A stretch of 64,000 nt of DNA from Brevipalpus yothersi (GCA_003956705.1 QZCP01000612.1:81304-145303), one strand, 5' to 3'; numbered from the stretch's first letter, positions 50,969 to 64,000 are shown. Numbers and translations: made by a program. Notes: generated by a model not told the origin, from the letters alone.

Positions 50969-51114
50969 CGATTGGATATTGTTCCAATTGTGTGTAATGT
51001 TGAACAAGTACGAATTCTGAGAGGAATCGGAGCCATTCAACCAGGTGTCAATCGATGTAAACTATTGTCAACTAAAGATTTTGATGTTCTGTATAAAGAT
51101 TGTACAACAGCAAG
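50969..51114 (+). CDS. dac: Dachshund exon 2 (rest of the N-terminal DNA-binding domain)
   Basis: This encodes RLDIVPIVCNVEQVRIL, then RGIGAIQPGVNRCKLL and STKDFDVLYKDCTTAR, which completes the conserved Dachshund/Ski-Sno domain. The exon is 146 nt, starts in phase 0 and ends after two bases of a codon at a gtaagt donor (51115). No substitution in an obviously critical position is seen. Similarity to the left arm begins at 51060, inside this exon. The C-terminal dachshund domain and intervening exons are not found to the right before the window ends. Confidence 0.96.
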
Positions 51115-53164
51115 GTAAGTGCAATACTTTTTCTTCTTACCCTTTTTTTGATATAGTAGCAGTTGATGTAGTTATCTAGTTATCTAGCAAGCCTCAAGGC
51201 TGATCCTGATCATTCGATGTTATGTTATATATGTTGTAAAAATTTACTCTTGATCGGATAGCACATAAAAATTATCATCTCGTGAGATTATCGAGAGCTG
51301 CCCATCGTAATCAACTGTCAACATGAAGTAACTTTTTGGCTGTATCTTGTCCACACCAATACCGCTACTCGTTTAGCCAGTAACGATAATTCAAGTAATT
51401 AATATTCAATCATTCAATTCATGCTGAAGCACAACTATCATCCTAATATCAGGTATTGATGATAAGATCAGGACATTGAACACATAGCATCATGATATTG
51501 AACAAATTGCCAAGTACACTCTATACTTCCGATTGCGTGAAGCTTTTTTGTTTGATCGATTATGCAGTTGAAAATTATTTTTCTGCAAATATTCATGTTA
51601 ATTCAAGAAAAAAACACTGTTATACTGTTACTTGGGTCAAGGAAATTGTTCTCTTTCTTCTATCTTCTGAATTTTTTTTCATTGAAACGACTTTAAGTGG
51701 CTGTTGATGGTGTTGCTGATTGCTTATAAGATGTGTTAAGCTAAAGTTACTTCGCTGTATGTGTTTGAAGTGCTTGTTATGAAGTGGACAGAAAGAAAAA
51801 TGTCCACATGATAAAAAATAATTTCATAACTGCTATAGAAAATAAATTTTGGCAATAAAAAACCTATTATCTACATGTAAGCAGGCATACCTACCCAGCC
51901 ATACTGGACTGAAATTGTGACTCAAAAGTGGAGAAAAAAGAGGGCATTTTTTATATCCATCATATTCCTTCTTCTAGTTAGAGGAATTCATGACCAGCAT
52001 GTCAACAGTTTGTTTTGGGGTTTAGATTGATGACATTGAACCAAACTTTTATGGATTTAGCTTCACATTCTCTCAAAAGTTTCAAGATATCTGCTACTTA
52101 TCATCAAGATTAGTTTCATGTTGACTGATCTAAGGAGATTCAACTTCATCTGTTATTTTAGCATTGACAGAGCTTGACATAGAAGAGGGTACAGATGATA
52201 ACCTCTGTTAATGAGTACGAAAACAAACATTTAGAAAATTCTCGACATTCTCATGGACTCTTCCGATGATAAATGATACGAACTTGAAGGAGAATTTCTT
52301 TGTGTTTCTTAGCTTCTCCTGGCATAGCGATGCTCAGATGCTTGAAATTTACTTTTTGTGAAATCTCAGACAAGAAATTGTTGGGAAGGAAGTCATCGGG
52401 AGGGGCTCAAAGATTCACAAGAATGAGGAATTTGGAAGAAGTTTTCCTGCTATCATTGATGAAATGTATTTTCTTATGGAACTCACACAGTCAAACATGG
52501 TTCACAGGACATGAGGATATATCGAACCGCTCTGGTATCAATGTTATTCATTTTGCTTCCATTCGTTAATCTATCAGCAGGATCGTAAAGCAAATCATTA
52601 TTAATAACAATTTTTCTGGTCTCGCCTCGATTCAATCATCATGGTTGTAATAGTGATAATAGTGAATATAATAATGATTGCTCAGCCTCACCTATGATCT
52701 AGAGCTGATAGAAGCTGCTAAATCCACAGAATATGAGGCCTCGAAATGAGAAGGCAGAATTGATGTTTGTGGTCATGTTCGAAGGCTTTCGATGTGATAA
52801 TGAGAATGCATTCATGGTTTGTAGAAGAACTAGGAGAAAAAAGAGAAAAGAGAAACCTCAAATGATAATTGAATCTCCAATGGCTCAAGGGGCAAGCTTT
52901 TTCATTTGCATGCATACTTGAATACATTACAATATATACATTGTATATTGGACTGATATTCGAAATCCAATCAAAAAAGTATTTCTCACTCGTTTTATCT
53001 GCATCAGATAGAGAAAAGTTTCTCAACATTCAAGATACTCCCAAAGCTCATCTATCTGTACTACATGTGAGCCCATAGTTCATAATAGAGTATGAAATAT
53101 GCCTCTATTGTATGGATCACCAAGAGCGTTTTTTCGTGATTGTTGCTCCATTTTTTATTTAAAA

Positions 53165-53206
53165 TGTTTCTCTTTCTCTCTCTCTCCCTCTCTCTCTCTC
53201 TCTCTG
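53165..53206. repeat. (CT)n microsatellite
   Basis: Interrupted CT array; partner of the longer left-arm GA array at 35146-35218. Confidence 0.9.
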
Positions 53207-54271
53207 CTATCATTCATTTTGTGATTAGTCGTATTTTTGAGGTAAAAAGAGGCTCAAAAACTCAGCTCCAATCGTGGCCACTCTTCCTGGCTTCATTTGA
53301 GAGCTGATTTACATCTGCTGCTGAGCCCGTCAAAACAGAAGAGAAAAACGAATACTTCCAACTGAGCTGTTGACGAACTTATGATACTGATACTGATCCA
53401 TCTCTCGGTTGTAGAAAGCTTGAACCTTTGAATGCTTGATGATCTAGCCATGATTCGAAGAAGAAGAAGAAAAGAGGAGAAAAGAAGAGAAAAAGATGAT
53501 CTTTTGTGATTCTTTTGTATACCTCATAAGTCACCGAATGAGGTAGAATGAGATAGAATTGGCGCCAAAATGCGCACACAAATAGATGCAAAAGATAGTT
53601 GAGAAGATCTCTTTTGGCCTCAAAAGTGTGCTTGTACGCGTGCTTAGGTAGTTTATATACAAGATATTTGACTGATTTTAGAGCGAAAAGAAATGTTTTC
53701 GAGGAGAAAAAATTCGTGATCTCCATCCCATTTTAATGCTTATCATATAACTTTCATATAATCATCTTGATTGTCCACAATTTTCGTGCTGATTGTGCGA
53801 AGACATGAGATATAACTTCTTTCATCTGTAGTTTCTTGGCTGAGTTTTTAAAGTCACGAATGTAGAAGCTTCTCTCCAGGCCTAGTAACTTGGTTGTACT
53901 TTCTAATTCATCGTAATGACTTCGTCATTAGACTGCAAATATCACGATGAAATTAACAAAATTTTTTGAATTCGAACTTAAAATTTTCCTAGTATAAGGA
54001 CCCCAAACTATTGCTGGAAATATTCATTTATCGAAAAGTTATGATAGCAAATGAGTATCAATTAGCCTGAATTGTAGTTACTTATCTAGATTTCTGACTG
54101 AGTCATATTCTTGAAACTATACATGAGCACCGAAAGAAATTTTATCAGAGGAAATCACATGAATTTTTTGATTCATGCTAACGAGAACTTCGTGCACCTA
54201 GCATTTGTTTTCATCTGTTTTTCGAACTGATTGCACATATTAAAGTGGTATGCTTCTCAGTTCCTGAGGCT

Positions 54272-54274
<3 letters not shown>

Positions 54275-54333
<59 letters not shown>
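54275..54333. repeat. (GA)n microsatellite at an arm-block boundary
   Basis: About 29 units located between conserved block and divergent patch. The equivalent left-arm position near 34160 lacks a GA or CT array. Confidence 0.95.
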
Positions 54334-54336
<3 letters not shown>

Positions 54337-56732
54337 TGGTCAAGAGTAACTCAACTCAATTAAAAAACTAGCCTATCTGAGAGTTTCTTTTCTTTATCTC
54401 AATGTAACAATTGATAACAATTGCACACCTTATTTCGGTTGAAATGATGTTTGAAAAGATAGTTTTAAGCCAAAACTCATTGTTTTTTTGAGTACTTTTC
54501 TCTTACTCAAATGTTTCACTTGGTTCAGTAATAATGTTGGGAGAAATGATCACTTTGAGCTGATAGCTTTTTGCCACTCCTTTAGCATTTCAAATCTTTT
54601 TCCATCCAAGATGTTCTAGTGTTCATTCCTCCTGATAGACTTGAGTTATATGTTCATTTGAAAATTCAGTTCTCATCTTATGCTTATGAGTTATAATGTC
54701 TCTCAAGAACCTCTCATACAGAACAGAAGTTTATTAGAACAGCTCGATATGCGTGAAATCATTTCACCGAACCAGTCAATAGCAATCTGCATATTGAGAG
54801 ACATATCTCAATGAAAATTAAATATTTACTTTTTCAACTTGATCCATCAAGTAGCCTTCATATCCCTTACAATTAGTAGTTGTCATGCTGCTATCTGAGA
54901 TCTTGGTCCAAACGAATTGATCACCTCGCCTTGGTGCCTGGAAGGTATATTCACTCCTATTCTCTTGACGACTTACTTTCTCTCTCTCTCTCTATTCTTA
55001 TTTCTCTTGTTTAAATTTTTCTACTTTTCCACTCCTACTCATTCACCATAACTTCTGTGTTTTGAAAAGTTCTCAAAATTCTAGAGAAAAGATCAGAGAG
55101 AAACTAGCTAATGGCCTGAGGCTAGGTCAACAAGCTTTGCCTGTTTCCACTCCTTGTTTTTCTTCCACATATTGGAATCCAGTGATTCTGATTCAGATTA
55201 AGACTGCTGTTTTTCTTGATCAGATTAATTCTTTGATAAATCTTTCCTCGACAACAAAAAGCTTTTTGACTTCATCTTTGATCACTTGTATCGGCTACGT
55301 TGTCCTTCGATTATCGATCAGAACTCTCTCAGTTTGTGAGATTTTAAAAGTATAAAGTATAAAGTTGCTGATTTTTTAGGAGAAAAACTTGAAAAAAGTT
55401 TGTTTAATACATTTTTCATGTGTAATTGATTGGCAGCATCAAACGAAATATTCAGAAATGTCAAACCTTGGTGATATTAAATTGAATAATTAATTTCTCT
55501 TCCAAAATGCGTGCCATTCTGATGTGAATGCAACTTTTTTTCACCTTTTTCATCCATTCTCAACACTCTTCCTACTTGATTCCAAAGGCCTCTGTAAATG
55601 ATGTGGCTTGAGTTGGACAACAGAACGCCCAAAACAGCAAGAGTTTATGCGTTTAAGTATGCAGATGAATGCAGATGAAAAATATTCACACTTTCCTTGT
55701 CAATAGGCTGCCAATTATGAAAGGAAAACTTTTCCGAAAATAATTAAGCAAATGATTTAATTAAAAATAACCCAGTGGTTGTAATTAATTGAAGACAATG
55801 TAGCAACAAACTCGGCATTTTTCATCAATCTACATTCTTCTGTGCGTTAGCTGACATGTACTGCTGCTGAGAGGCTAGAAGATGAAGTAAAAAAGCAAAA
55901 TGCTTTTATATTTCTGTTGATTAGATGATTTAATCATTCGGCGAATTGTGTCTCTGGTGGTTTAGAAAAAGCTTCGCGAAGGTTCTCTCTCCTCTGTGTG
56001 GAAACAATAGATGTAACCCATGAAAATCGGAACTTTGGTCGTGGAAATGACAGAATCAAAGGGTTTACTTTTTTTCTTTATCTAATGGCTGTTGAAGATG
56101 AATAATTCTGAGCAAGAGTATGTAGTGAGAACAGAGAATATTTGAGGAGAGAAGACTAATTAGATGAATAAGCATTCGATTGTGGTGGATGAATGAGGTG
56201 TATATGCATGAAGTATTGAGCTTCAACAAAGTGAGTTGACACACTAGAAGCTGAAAAAAGGAGCTACAGAAAGTGAGTTTTAATTGTTTTTTGTCATGTA
56301 ATTTGATTACTCCAACATCCCCTGAGGCTATATACTGTACTTGGTAGAAGCAAATAGACTAGAGAGTTACTCTCTTCCACCCACATCACTCTTCTGATAG
56401 AAACCCTTCCAACAACAAAATTCACTGGCCTGAGTTGATCTTATTTTTCGTTTAGCTTTGCTTTTTTGTATCTTGATGGGAGGTGAAAGTTATTCTTGCC
56501 ATCCTTTGAATACTGTAAATGATTGACTTAGATTTTCTTTTTGATACATTTTTTGCATAATAATGAAGCCAATCTGAGCCTTTCTCCTGATGTAAAATAA
56601 TAGCTATAATGATAGCAATAATAATAAGCGTTGGTAAAAGATCGAGGAGGAATAAGTGAGCAAATATGGATCTGTTGGAATATCAGAGGAAAAATGAAGA
56701 TAAGCAGATGATATGAGGCAGAATGATTCCAA

Positions 56733-56736
<4 letters not shown>

Positions 56737-56786
<50 letters not shown>
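56737..56786. repeat. (GA)n microsatellite
   Basis: Partner of the left-arm CT array at 31705-31754. Confidence 0.95.
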
Positions 56787-56790
<4 letters not shown>

Positions 56791-57092
56791 ATGATGGATA
56801 CTTGGTAGGGCATGAAATGGTTTTAGCGTGAAAACAAATGAATTTATAAGCACAAGAGTCAATAGATGGAGAGAGAAAAATTACATTGACTAGAGAATAG
56901 AAGTTAAAAGATAGAAGAGCGAGGAAGATGGAATGTTTGGAGTAGAAAAAAGTGAATAAGCATGATGGGAACGAGAGGAGAAAGATGAGCTTAGAGAGGA
57001 TGAAATCACAAAGTCAAAGTATTATCATGAATGAAGAGTAAACATTCAACTATCTGTTCCTTTTTTGCTTACTCGTCTTACTATCATTTCTC

Positions 57093-57530
57093 TCACCATT
57101 TTTTTAAAAGCTGTGAGAAAATAGTCAAATCTGAGTGAATCTTGTCCTCTCGAAAAAGTTTGATATGTTTCGGCTCATGTGATAAATGGTATACATGATG
57201 CCGGATATAGATGCTCTTCTCTCTATATCTAGCCACAGCATCCAAAAATTCCTCCCAATCATACTCTTCCCATGCTTCTTTCATGCAATGTTTGATTTCA
57301 TCACTGAAATGAGCATCAGAAATAGGAACACATGACAGCATTTAAAACTCTACTAGGTTTTCTAGAAAGTTTCCCTCCTCTTTATGTATCACATCAAAAG
57401 GTAAACTTAGAGTAAAATGAATGTTGGAAGAGTTATCCCTATCTTCTAGAAGATGAGATGTACTTCTAAAGAGTATATCAACCGTAAGAGACAAAAAGTC
57501 TGAATGAATGTCTATCTTATTCAGCAACAA
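57093..57530 (-). other. Unrecognised ORF pair in a right-arm-only patch
   Basis: On the minus strand one frame runs from 57530 to 57093 with a single TAA at 57342-57344. Both halves are charged, non-repetitive and protein-like: DVIHKEEGNFLENLVEF before the stop, and AWEEYDWEEFLDAVARYREK and LSHEPKHIKLFRED after it. The left arm has no similar sequence at the matching position (about 31006-31427). It could be a decayed coding exon, an unrecognised mobile-element fragment or chance. No family is recognised and no splice sites are firmly identified. Confidence 0.25.
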
Positions 57531-58369
57531 ATACTACTACACTTGTACAGCTCTAATATTAGATGTACTAGAGAAGCTTTTATTCCTCTGAGAGGAGGTA
57601 TCAATAATTGTCTGTTTGGTTTCTTTTTCAATTGTTTGTGGTAAAAAGAACAAGAAAAGCAATTGAGAGGAAAAAGAAGTCAATAAAGTGAGAAAAAGAG
57701 TGCATTCTCTCAAAAATATAGGTTCAAATGATCCAAGAAGAGAAAAAAAAATGCTTCTTAGTAAAAAGTGTAATTGAGCTCAGTTCCTAAACATGCTAAG
57801 TTTTTCGCTTATTTTTTTCACTTCTCTAATGTATCTTCATTTTCATCTCCATCTTTTTTACTTATGATCTGTTATCCTACCGCCTCATAATAAACTTATT
57901 TTCGTTCCTTATTTGCTGGGCTTTTTCTTCTCATTTAGATCATCATCTATCTTATCGCTGTGCTTTTTTCATATTCTTTGATTTGGTATTCCTTGTGTAA
58001 ACACTCAATCTACGTGAACATTTACAAATATGGCATGTATTCTCTACTCATTTGAAATTCCAGTTCTTGATCCTGAATTTCAATCCTCTCGCAAAAGTTT
58101 TAGAGATAAATTCAATCAAGTCTCTCTTTTGTATACAATTGAACTGCTGAAACATTTGTATTCCCTTGAAAGTAACAAATTATCATCATTATCATCACCA
58201 TTATCTTCCATTTGTTTTCACTTTATTCATCCTCCTCACACCTCCTCTTCCATCTATTCTCATCCGAGCCACTTGATCTTACTGCATCATTTGCACTTCT
58301 TCACTTTTGGTTTCATTTCGTGCCTTTCTTCTACCCTAAAAGCTGTAGTAATTAATTGGTTGTAATTGC

Positions 58370-58400
58370 TCTCTCTCTCTCTCTCTCTTTCTCTTTCTCT
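58370..58400. repeat. (CT)n microsatellite, interrupted
   Basis: Partner of the shorter GA-rich run near 30100-30126 in the left arm. Confidence 0.85.
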
Positions 58401-60256
58401 TTTTGGCTATTTCCATAAGCCTCACAAAATAAAAGAGGAAAGAAGTATGGTCAGCAGCTTGTTGTTGCAAGCATTTTGTGCCAAGATTTAGTTCCTTGAT
58501 CACCTAAAATCAAACCAATTCGAGTATTTCGTTTGAATATTTGATTGAATCTGCCATGTTGAGAATAACTTTGTATCTCCCAAGAATAGTTTCAAACGTA
58601 TGTATAGATGGGCAAATGGTCTCTGTTCTATTGATGAATGAGAGACACAAAAGTGAAAGTGAACCGAATAATGACTTCTTTCCTCTCCACAAAACCACTT
58701 TGAATGTATGCAAATTAGCGTTTATCATGCAAAGTTTGATCATTTGAAAGGCAACCTTAAGTGTGGCAAGCCAAGAGTAAGTTAAAAGTATGTTACATAC
58801 ACAACTGCTAGAAGACTGTTCCGAACCACAAACTAGTATGTTTTCAGATCTTTCTTCACCTCTAGATTCTAGCTTGCAACCATTCTTATGTCATTCTGAA
58901 ATCAGTAAACACATGTTTGCACTATTATCTGAATACATGTACAAGTACATAAGCAAATAGTAAGAAGGATAAAGTCGCAAAGTTTGGACTAGTTTCACAG
59001 ACTTGGAAGTATATGACTTTTTGCTTTCTCTCTGTTTTTGTAGCTTTCAATATACTCGATTCTCTTGCCAATTCTTCTTATCTGAATGGCCACTTCCAGC
59101 TGTTTCAATAATGATAATAGTCTAGAAAATAAGCTGGAATGTTTTGTTTAATCTTCAGATTTCTTTTTACACAAAAGTGAGGAATATCTTTTCCTCTCTC
59201 TGTATGCTTGAAGTGTGATGTGTTTCCTCTGTTTTCAAAGCTCTAAATCTTGGGCTCAAAAAATGAACAAATATCTTCCAGTTTTCGAGAACATTATCAT
59301 GATTATTGTTTTTATTCTAATGTTGCTGCTATCATGATCAACATTTGTTACATTCTCATCTTTCGAATTGCTTTGTGTTCTTTATCTAAGCCTGAAATTA
59401 TAAATTCGAGAAAAAATAATGATGATAATTGAACAGGATGATCAATGAAAAGGATGTGGTGAAAAGTGAATTGTTCATTCATCACATAGAACTTCATTGA
59501 CGGTCATTTTTCAAACTCCACTTTGAGAGCTGTCGCAGCGATCCTCTCGATTATGCAGCATCCAGCATCCTCATCTGCATTCTCTTCCTTCTCTTCTTTC
59601 TCACCCTTTTCTTCCCTCACCTTCTCGAGTATCAATTAATTTTGTGTTTAATTAGAAGCATTCAGTCGATCTTGCAGATCCATTGAGCGAAGTTTAATCA
59701 GAGCAAGCAAGCAAATGCTTTTTTTCATCCATTTCATTGTCTGCAATCTTTCAAATGCTCGCCTCACAAGTTTTACGCTCTACAATCACAAAGCTGAGCC
59801 TAGATAGAAAACAGGATACAGATCCCAAAGCTGTAAGGATCAGTGATATTTGTCCAGAGAATTCTAGGGAGATGAGAGAGATGAGAATGAGGTGTGAAAA
59901 TGATGCGGATAATAGCACTTCTCTTTGGTCAACTTGTCATCATTTGTTGAACCAATAAAAGGTTTGATAGTTGACCACTTCCGGGCAAGAGGAATTCATT
60001 ACATCAACTCATACTGATAAAGTGATAAGAGCAGAAGGAAAAAGGTGGAGAGAAGAAGATTTTGGAGTGAGATGATAATTTGTGTTCATTGTTCATCCTC
60101 TTTGAATGGTGATCTCTTGTCATGATATTGTGAGATATATTTCATGATATAGTCGGCAATAAACACAGCAGGAAAAGTCAAAGCGAGCTTATTTCTCTTT
60201 TGATTGGAATCGAGAAAGAATCGAAAATTCTCCATCTTCATCCAAGCAATCCAGCT

Positions 60257-60257
<1 letters not shown>

Positions 60258-60290
<33 letters not shown>
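60258..60290. repeat. (CT)n microsatellite
   Basis: Partner of the longer left-arm GA array at 28144-28206. Confidence 0.93.
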
Positions 60291-60293
<3 letters not shown>

Positions 60294-62948
60294 TCCTCCT
60301 CATGATCATTCACTCAGTTTTTCATCCTCTCCTTTCTTCATCTCTCATCCTCTTCCCTCACTCTTCATCCCGACTTTTACCCCACTTTTTTTCTCCTCCA
60401 AAAGATTGATACGTAATTAATGTAATCACTATATTGAAATGAGAGCTGGGAGAAATTTAAAAACTACTCCATCATTCTGGGTCTTATTAGAAAGAGATTT
60501 ACTCTCTAGTAAAGCTGTGGAGGCTGTGAGAGAGAGAGTGAAGAGAGAGAAACGAATGGAAGATGAGATCCATTTGAAGAAGAGAAAGTGAGAGACTTTG
60601 CTTTCTCAGTGAACATCCATCATTCTCGGTATTCCGACATTCCTCATGGTGTGCCTTGTGCCTTGTGCTCTAGAATATCCAATGCATTAGGCGTAATTTT
60701 GAAGCACCGATGTTTGCTACTCCTTGAGCCTTTGGTGTAATTAATCTCGCATTTATCAGGCCAATGAGAAAAAGTTAGATGCTATTGATTGCAACATCTT
60801 ACTCAAAGATAGTCAGAGAAGAGTAACGGTAAAAGATCCAGGGAATGAAAGAATAGTGAAGATAAGCGTTAGGGAAAAACAATGCTGCCGATGATGATAA
60901 TGATTGAAACTTGATGAGAACAAGGAAGAAATTTTCGAAGCATTAGCGCAATGAAGCATGTTCAAGTAAAAAACTGATTTCTGAGTCTTCGTAGATAGTT
61001 CAAATTGAAGTTTCTCATCGAAGCTATTATCTCTTGGTCCCTAAGTTTCAATCTTTCTCACCATTTTTAGGTGACTCCAGAATCCAAAACTCTTATCATT
61101 CTTTGGAAATCTTTTCTATTATCTATCATCAGATTCCATTTGAAATTCTTCATTCACATGAAGCTTCATGCTTTGCCACACAGGAAGTTTCGATTTGGTC
61201 CATTATCTGAATTGCAAATTTTTCCCACAATTGCTCATTAACCTAAAAATTTTGTTTTAAAAGTTGATCTTATGGGTGTTTATGGAAACATCGTGCAGTA
61301 TTTATCTACTTATAATCTTTCTGGAGATTTATCATTCTCAAAATTTGGCAAAGATAATATCACTATATCACACCATGGCGAATGGATGAATGTGTATTCT
61401 TAGGTTTAAAAGCGAACCTTGTAAGCACGTTTTTGTTATCGCTTTTCATTTCTATTGATCGTTCTTCAAGATTCCAGAGTAATGCGTGGACATTTATCCT
61501 GTTCAGAGAGAAATCTGAGCTTGACAATCAAATTTTCCAATAGAATTTCACGGAATTAGTTTTCACCCTTTTTTCTGAGAATTCTGTGAAATTCACTAAA
61601 GGACATGTCCTTCAATTGAATCTTGAGTCTACATTTCCGTTTATACGGCCAAGTCAAGGTCTAGTTTTTTTATCAACTTAAAAGTAACTTACTGTTCAAC
61701 TTGAGTATAGTATGCCTGATGATTAGTTTCCATCATTTTTCGAGCCTAATATTCAGCTTAGGTGATTTCAGTCATGAGTGATTTCAAAAAATTTCAAAAA
61801 ATGATTCTAATTTGAGATGGGGAAGTTTATAAAAGAAGAAAAAAATTGAAGTTCAAGAATCGAAGATCCATGATCCAGAATCGAATCCGTTCGGCTATGG
61901 ATGAGTTAGATGGGTATTTGAAGAAAACGATCTAACTTCCATGGCTCCTCCAATACACTACTTGTTGCATGCAGTTCAATTACATGGGAACGCTCAACAC
62001 TAACAGAATTATCTATTCAACTTGAATGGATCTCATGCCATTCAGAGGAATAGGAACAGAAATGAAAAGCCTAGGAAGGCGAGAAATGAGAGAATATAAA
62101 AGCGATCATCAGTACAGTCAGAAAGGAACTGAGCAATTCAAATGTTTCCTTTATTTGATGCATAACCACTATGCCAAGTTTTTTACTGCTTGAATGTTTC
62201 CTCTGAATATATTCCATAGAGATCAGAGAATAGGAACATTATTCCATATCGTTTTTAATGCTTGCGTAGAGCTCCAATTTGCACTCGATATACTGAGGCA
62301 CTTGGAACAACCACTGACATTTGATGCTAGCAAATAATCTTTTTCAATAGTAATTTGCGAATGGGACATATAAATCGGTGGCTCCAAGAGAATGGTCCAG
62401 GAAAAGTGAGTGATAAAATCAAATGCTCAAGAAAGACAGAGGACTAGAGTGCAAAGTGAGCTAGAAAGAAAGAAGGAAAGAAAGAGAGAGAGACGATCAT
62501 ATGGGATGTCCCAGAAAGGAGGAGAGAGAAGAGGAAATATAAAGCGGTGAATTACTGCGATGAGAGGGAATAAAAAGAGAGAAAGAAAAGCTTGGCCATG
62601 AGGAGAGGTGAAATTTCTCTCAATCTATGGGAGCTCAAGCAACAGGCGACTTTTATTTATTGATATTATTCTCTTTTTTTGGCTCCCCAAAAAATTGAAT
62701 GAGAAGGTTTGATTTACTTTTAAAGGCATCTGTCGTCCTTCGAACTCGAATCGAGAGAGGAAAATAGAAATGAAAGTCAATCGGTCGAAATTCGACTCTC
62801 ATCATGTGGCTAGAGACCCATGGCGAAGTGCGATATTTCAAATCTCTTGAGTGTATATCTGATGGACCATTTCGAATCTCATTGAAAATATTCGAAGAAG
62901 AGGAGAGTGCAAAGTGAGCTAGATAGAAAGAGATAGAGAAAGAGAGAT

Positions 62949-62954
<6 letters not shown>

Positions 62955-62997
<43 letters not shown>

Positions 62998-63001
62998 GAG
63001 A
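62955..63001. repeat. (GA)n microsatellite
   Basis: GA array with one GGG interruption; partner of the shorter CT array at about 25403-25425 in the left arm. Confidence 0.93.
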
Positions 63002-64000
63002 GCGATCTGATTTCATGGTCATTTGAATGTAGCGCCAATAAAAATGTTGATCATTTTTGTTGTCATTTTTTGAGCGCGATAAATTATTGTTTTTTATTGT
63101 TATTATTGTGTTTTTTGTGTCACTTTAATTGTTGAAATGAGATGCCTTGAATCCTACCTCCTATCTCCTATCTCACAACTTGTGATTCTTATTGCTTTCC
63201 AATCGAAATTTATCATGAAAAGACTTCCATTACGTATATTGATGGTGTATGAGTGTATGTTTCATGTAAGCAGAGGAACATGTACAAGTGAGGAGGGAAA
63301 ATGAGCTTTAAGGAGGATCAAACAGCCTGGACCCATGCTGAGAGCTTCTTTTCTTGCTGCTTGTTGCCGAAAAAGTTCTGATCACAGGACCTCTTGTTGC
63401 TCTGTGACCTGCCATCTCACAGTCTTTTTAGCACGTATTTTGGCAAACACACTGCACGCGATCAGCACAGCAAATTATCTCTCCACAATGATACCCAAAA
63501 AAGATGATCGGTAGGCGGACAGTTTTTCTCAGTAACATTGTCTTGGATTTGTTGTTACTTGTCAGTGGTTTTTCAATTCTATTTCTTCCACTAACATACA
63601 AACCATAATCGTGATCACATAAAACTCACGATTTGGAAACAATGACGATTCGAGGAAATGTCAGCTGATGAAGCAACAATCCTACGTTTTCGGTGGATAA
63701 TGAGCTAAGTCCTATATGTGGTGTTTTTTTCAATTTGAATGATCTCCAAGCGTTTTCAAGAGCTGAATTCCACTCGTAGTTCTCATCTTTCCAAGGAAAA
63801 GTTATCCTTTTGGGCTAGTACAAGGTGTGGAAATGAACGTTCGTTGTGACTGACCATCAGAATTGTTTCTCAGTCTCGATTGAAACGGCAACTCTCTGTC
63901 GGCTGGTTTTTTTTCCGATTCTGTGTCACCCTTGATCATGTATCTGATCACTTCTTCACCACATATAAAGAAAAGAAAGAAAGAGATCTACTCTTGGGAT

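Larger units (their letters stand above)
47575..64000. repeat. Right arm of the large mosaic inverted repeat
   Basis: Reverse-complement partner of 24423-38955. The last base of the window pairs with the first base after the N gap, so the outer end of this arm cannot be seen. Relative to the left arm it carries about 2.8 kb (48291-51059) against 0.6 kb, and this segment contains dachshund exon 1, the first intron and the 5' part of exon 2. Other right-side patches without left similarity are approximately 51478-52536, 53790-54264, 54600-54770, 55160-55489, 57063-57499, 57893-58146 and 60904-62132. Confidence 0.93.
51115..64000 (+). other. Presumed dachshund intron 2 (at least 12.9 kb), within the right arm
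   Basis: After the exon 2 donor no further dachshund exon is recognisable to the end of the window, so this is most simply a long intron. Long introns with regulatory elements are typical of dachshund loci in animals. No other gene is supported inside it. Confidence 0.6.

Noticed and set aside
1..64000. CRISPR arrays, bacterial operons, rRNA, tRNA genes and autonomous transposons
   Set aside because: No spaced direct-repeat array, no rRNA-like sequence, no convincing tRNA T-arm and no reverse transcriptase or transposase motif was seen. The sequence is clearly eukaryotic.

Overview
This is eukaryotic nuclear DNA: AT-rich, intron-bearing and full of long (GA)n/(CT)n dinucleotide arrays. The three recognisable genes are animal genes: lipoyl synthase, a GMC oxidoreductase and the transcription cofactor dachshund. 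The small intron in the GMC gene (54 nt), the low gene density and the gene set suggest an arthropod. A mite or another chelicerate is a guess; nothing in the sequence settles the taxon.
Layout. Bases 8-343 (+) are the last coding exon of lipoyl synthase. From 344 to 8774 I see no recognised gene, only one GC-raised patch near 3.1 kb that could be a small coding exon. Bases 8775-10243 (-) encode the substrate/C-terminal two thirds of a GMC-family flavoenzyme in two exons; the FAD-binding N-terminal part is not recognisable in the window. From 10.2 to 24.3 kb there is simple-sequence-rich DNA with one good exon candidate at 22326-22418 (-). A (GA)n array followed by 17 Ns lies at 24336-24422.
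From 24423 to the end the window is one large imperfect inverted repeat. The left arm (24423-38955) is the reverse complement of the right arm (47575-64000), around an 8.6 kb spacer. The arms are a mosaic: blocks that look about 95-97% identical by eye alternate with patches of 0.17-1.4 kb that have no visible similarity but are mostly of similar length in both arms. The right arm holds dachshund exon 1 (49838-50362) and exon 2 (50969-51114) on the plus strand. The left arm holds only the last 55 bp of exon 2 plus the following intron, on the minus strand (37575-37629). The spacer also carries a roughly 0.45 kb direct repeat.
Interpretation. The right-arm dachshund copy has the intact 5' coding part. 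The left arm is either a truncated inverted duplicate or a second haplotype joined head-to-head during assembly. The outer end of the match falls exactly on the N gap at one side and on the last base of the window at the other. This favours both copies breaking at the same (GA)n array, so an assembly cause must be excluded before any biological reading. No operon-like gene cooperation is seen: LIAS acts in mitochondrial lipoylation, the GMC enzyme is probably an oxidase or dehydrogenase, and dachshund is a nuclear developmental regulator.
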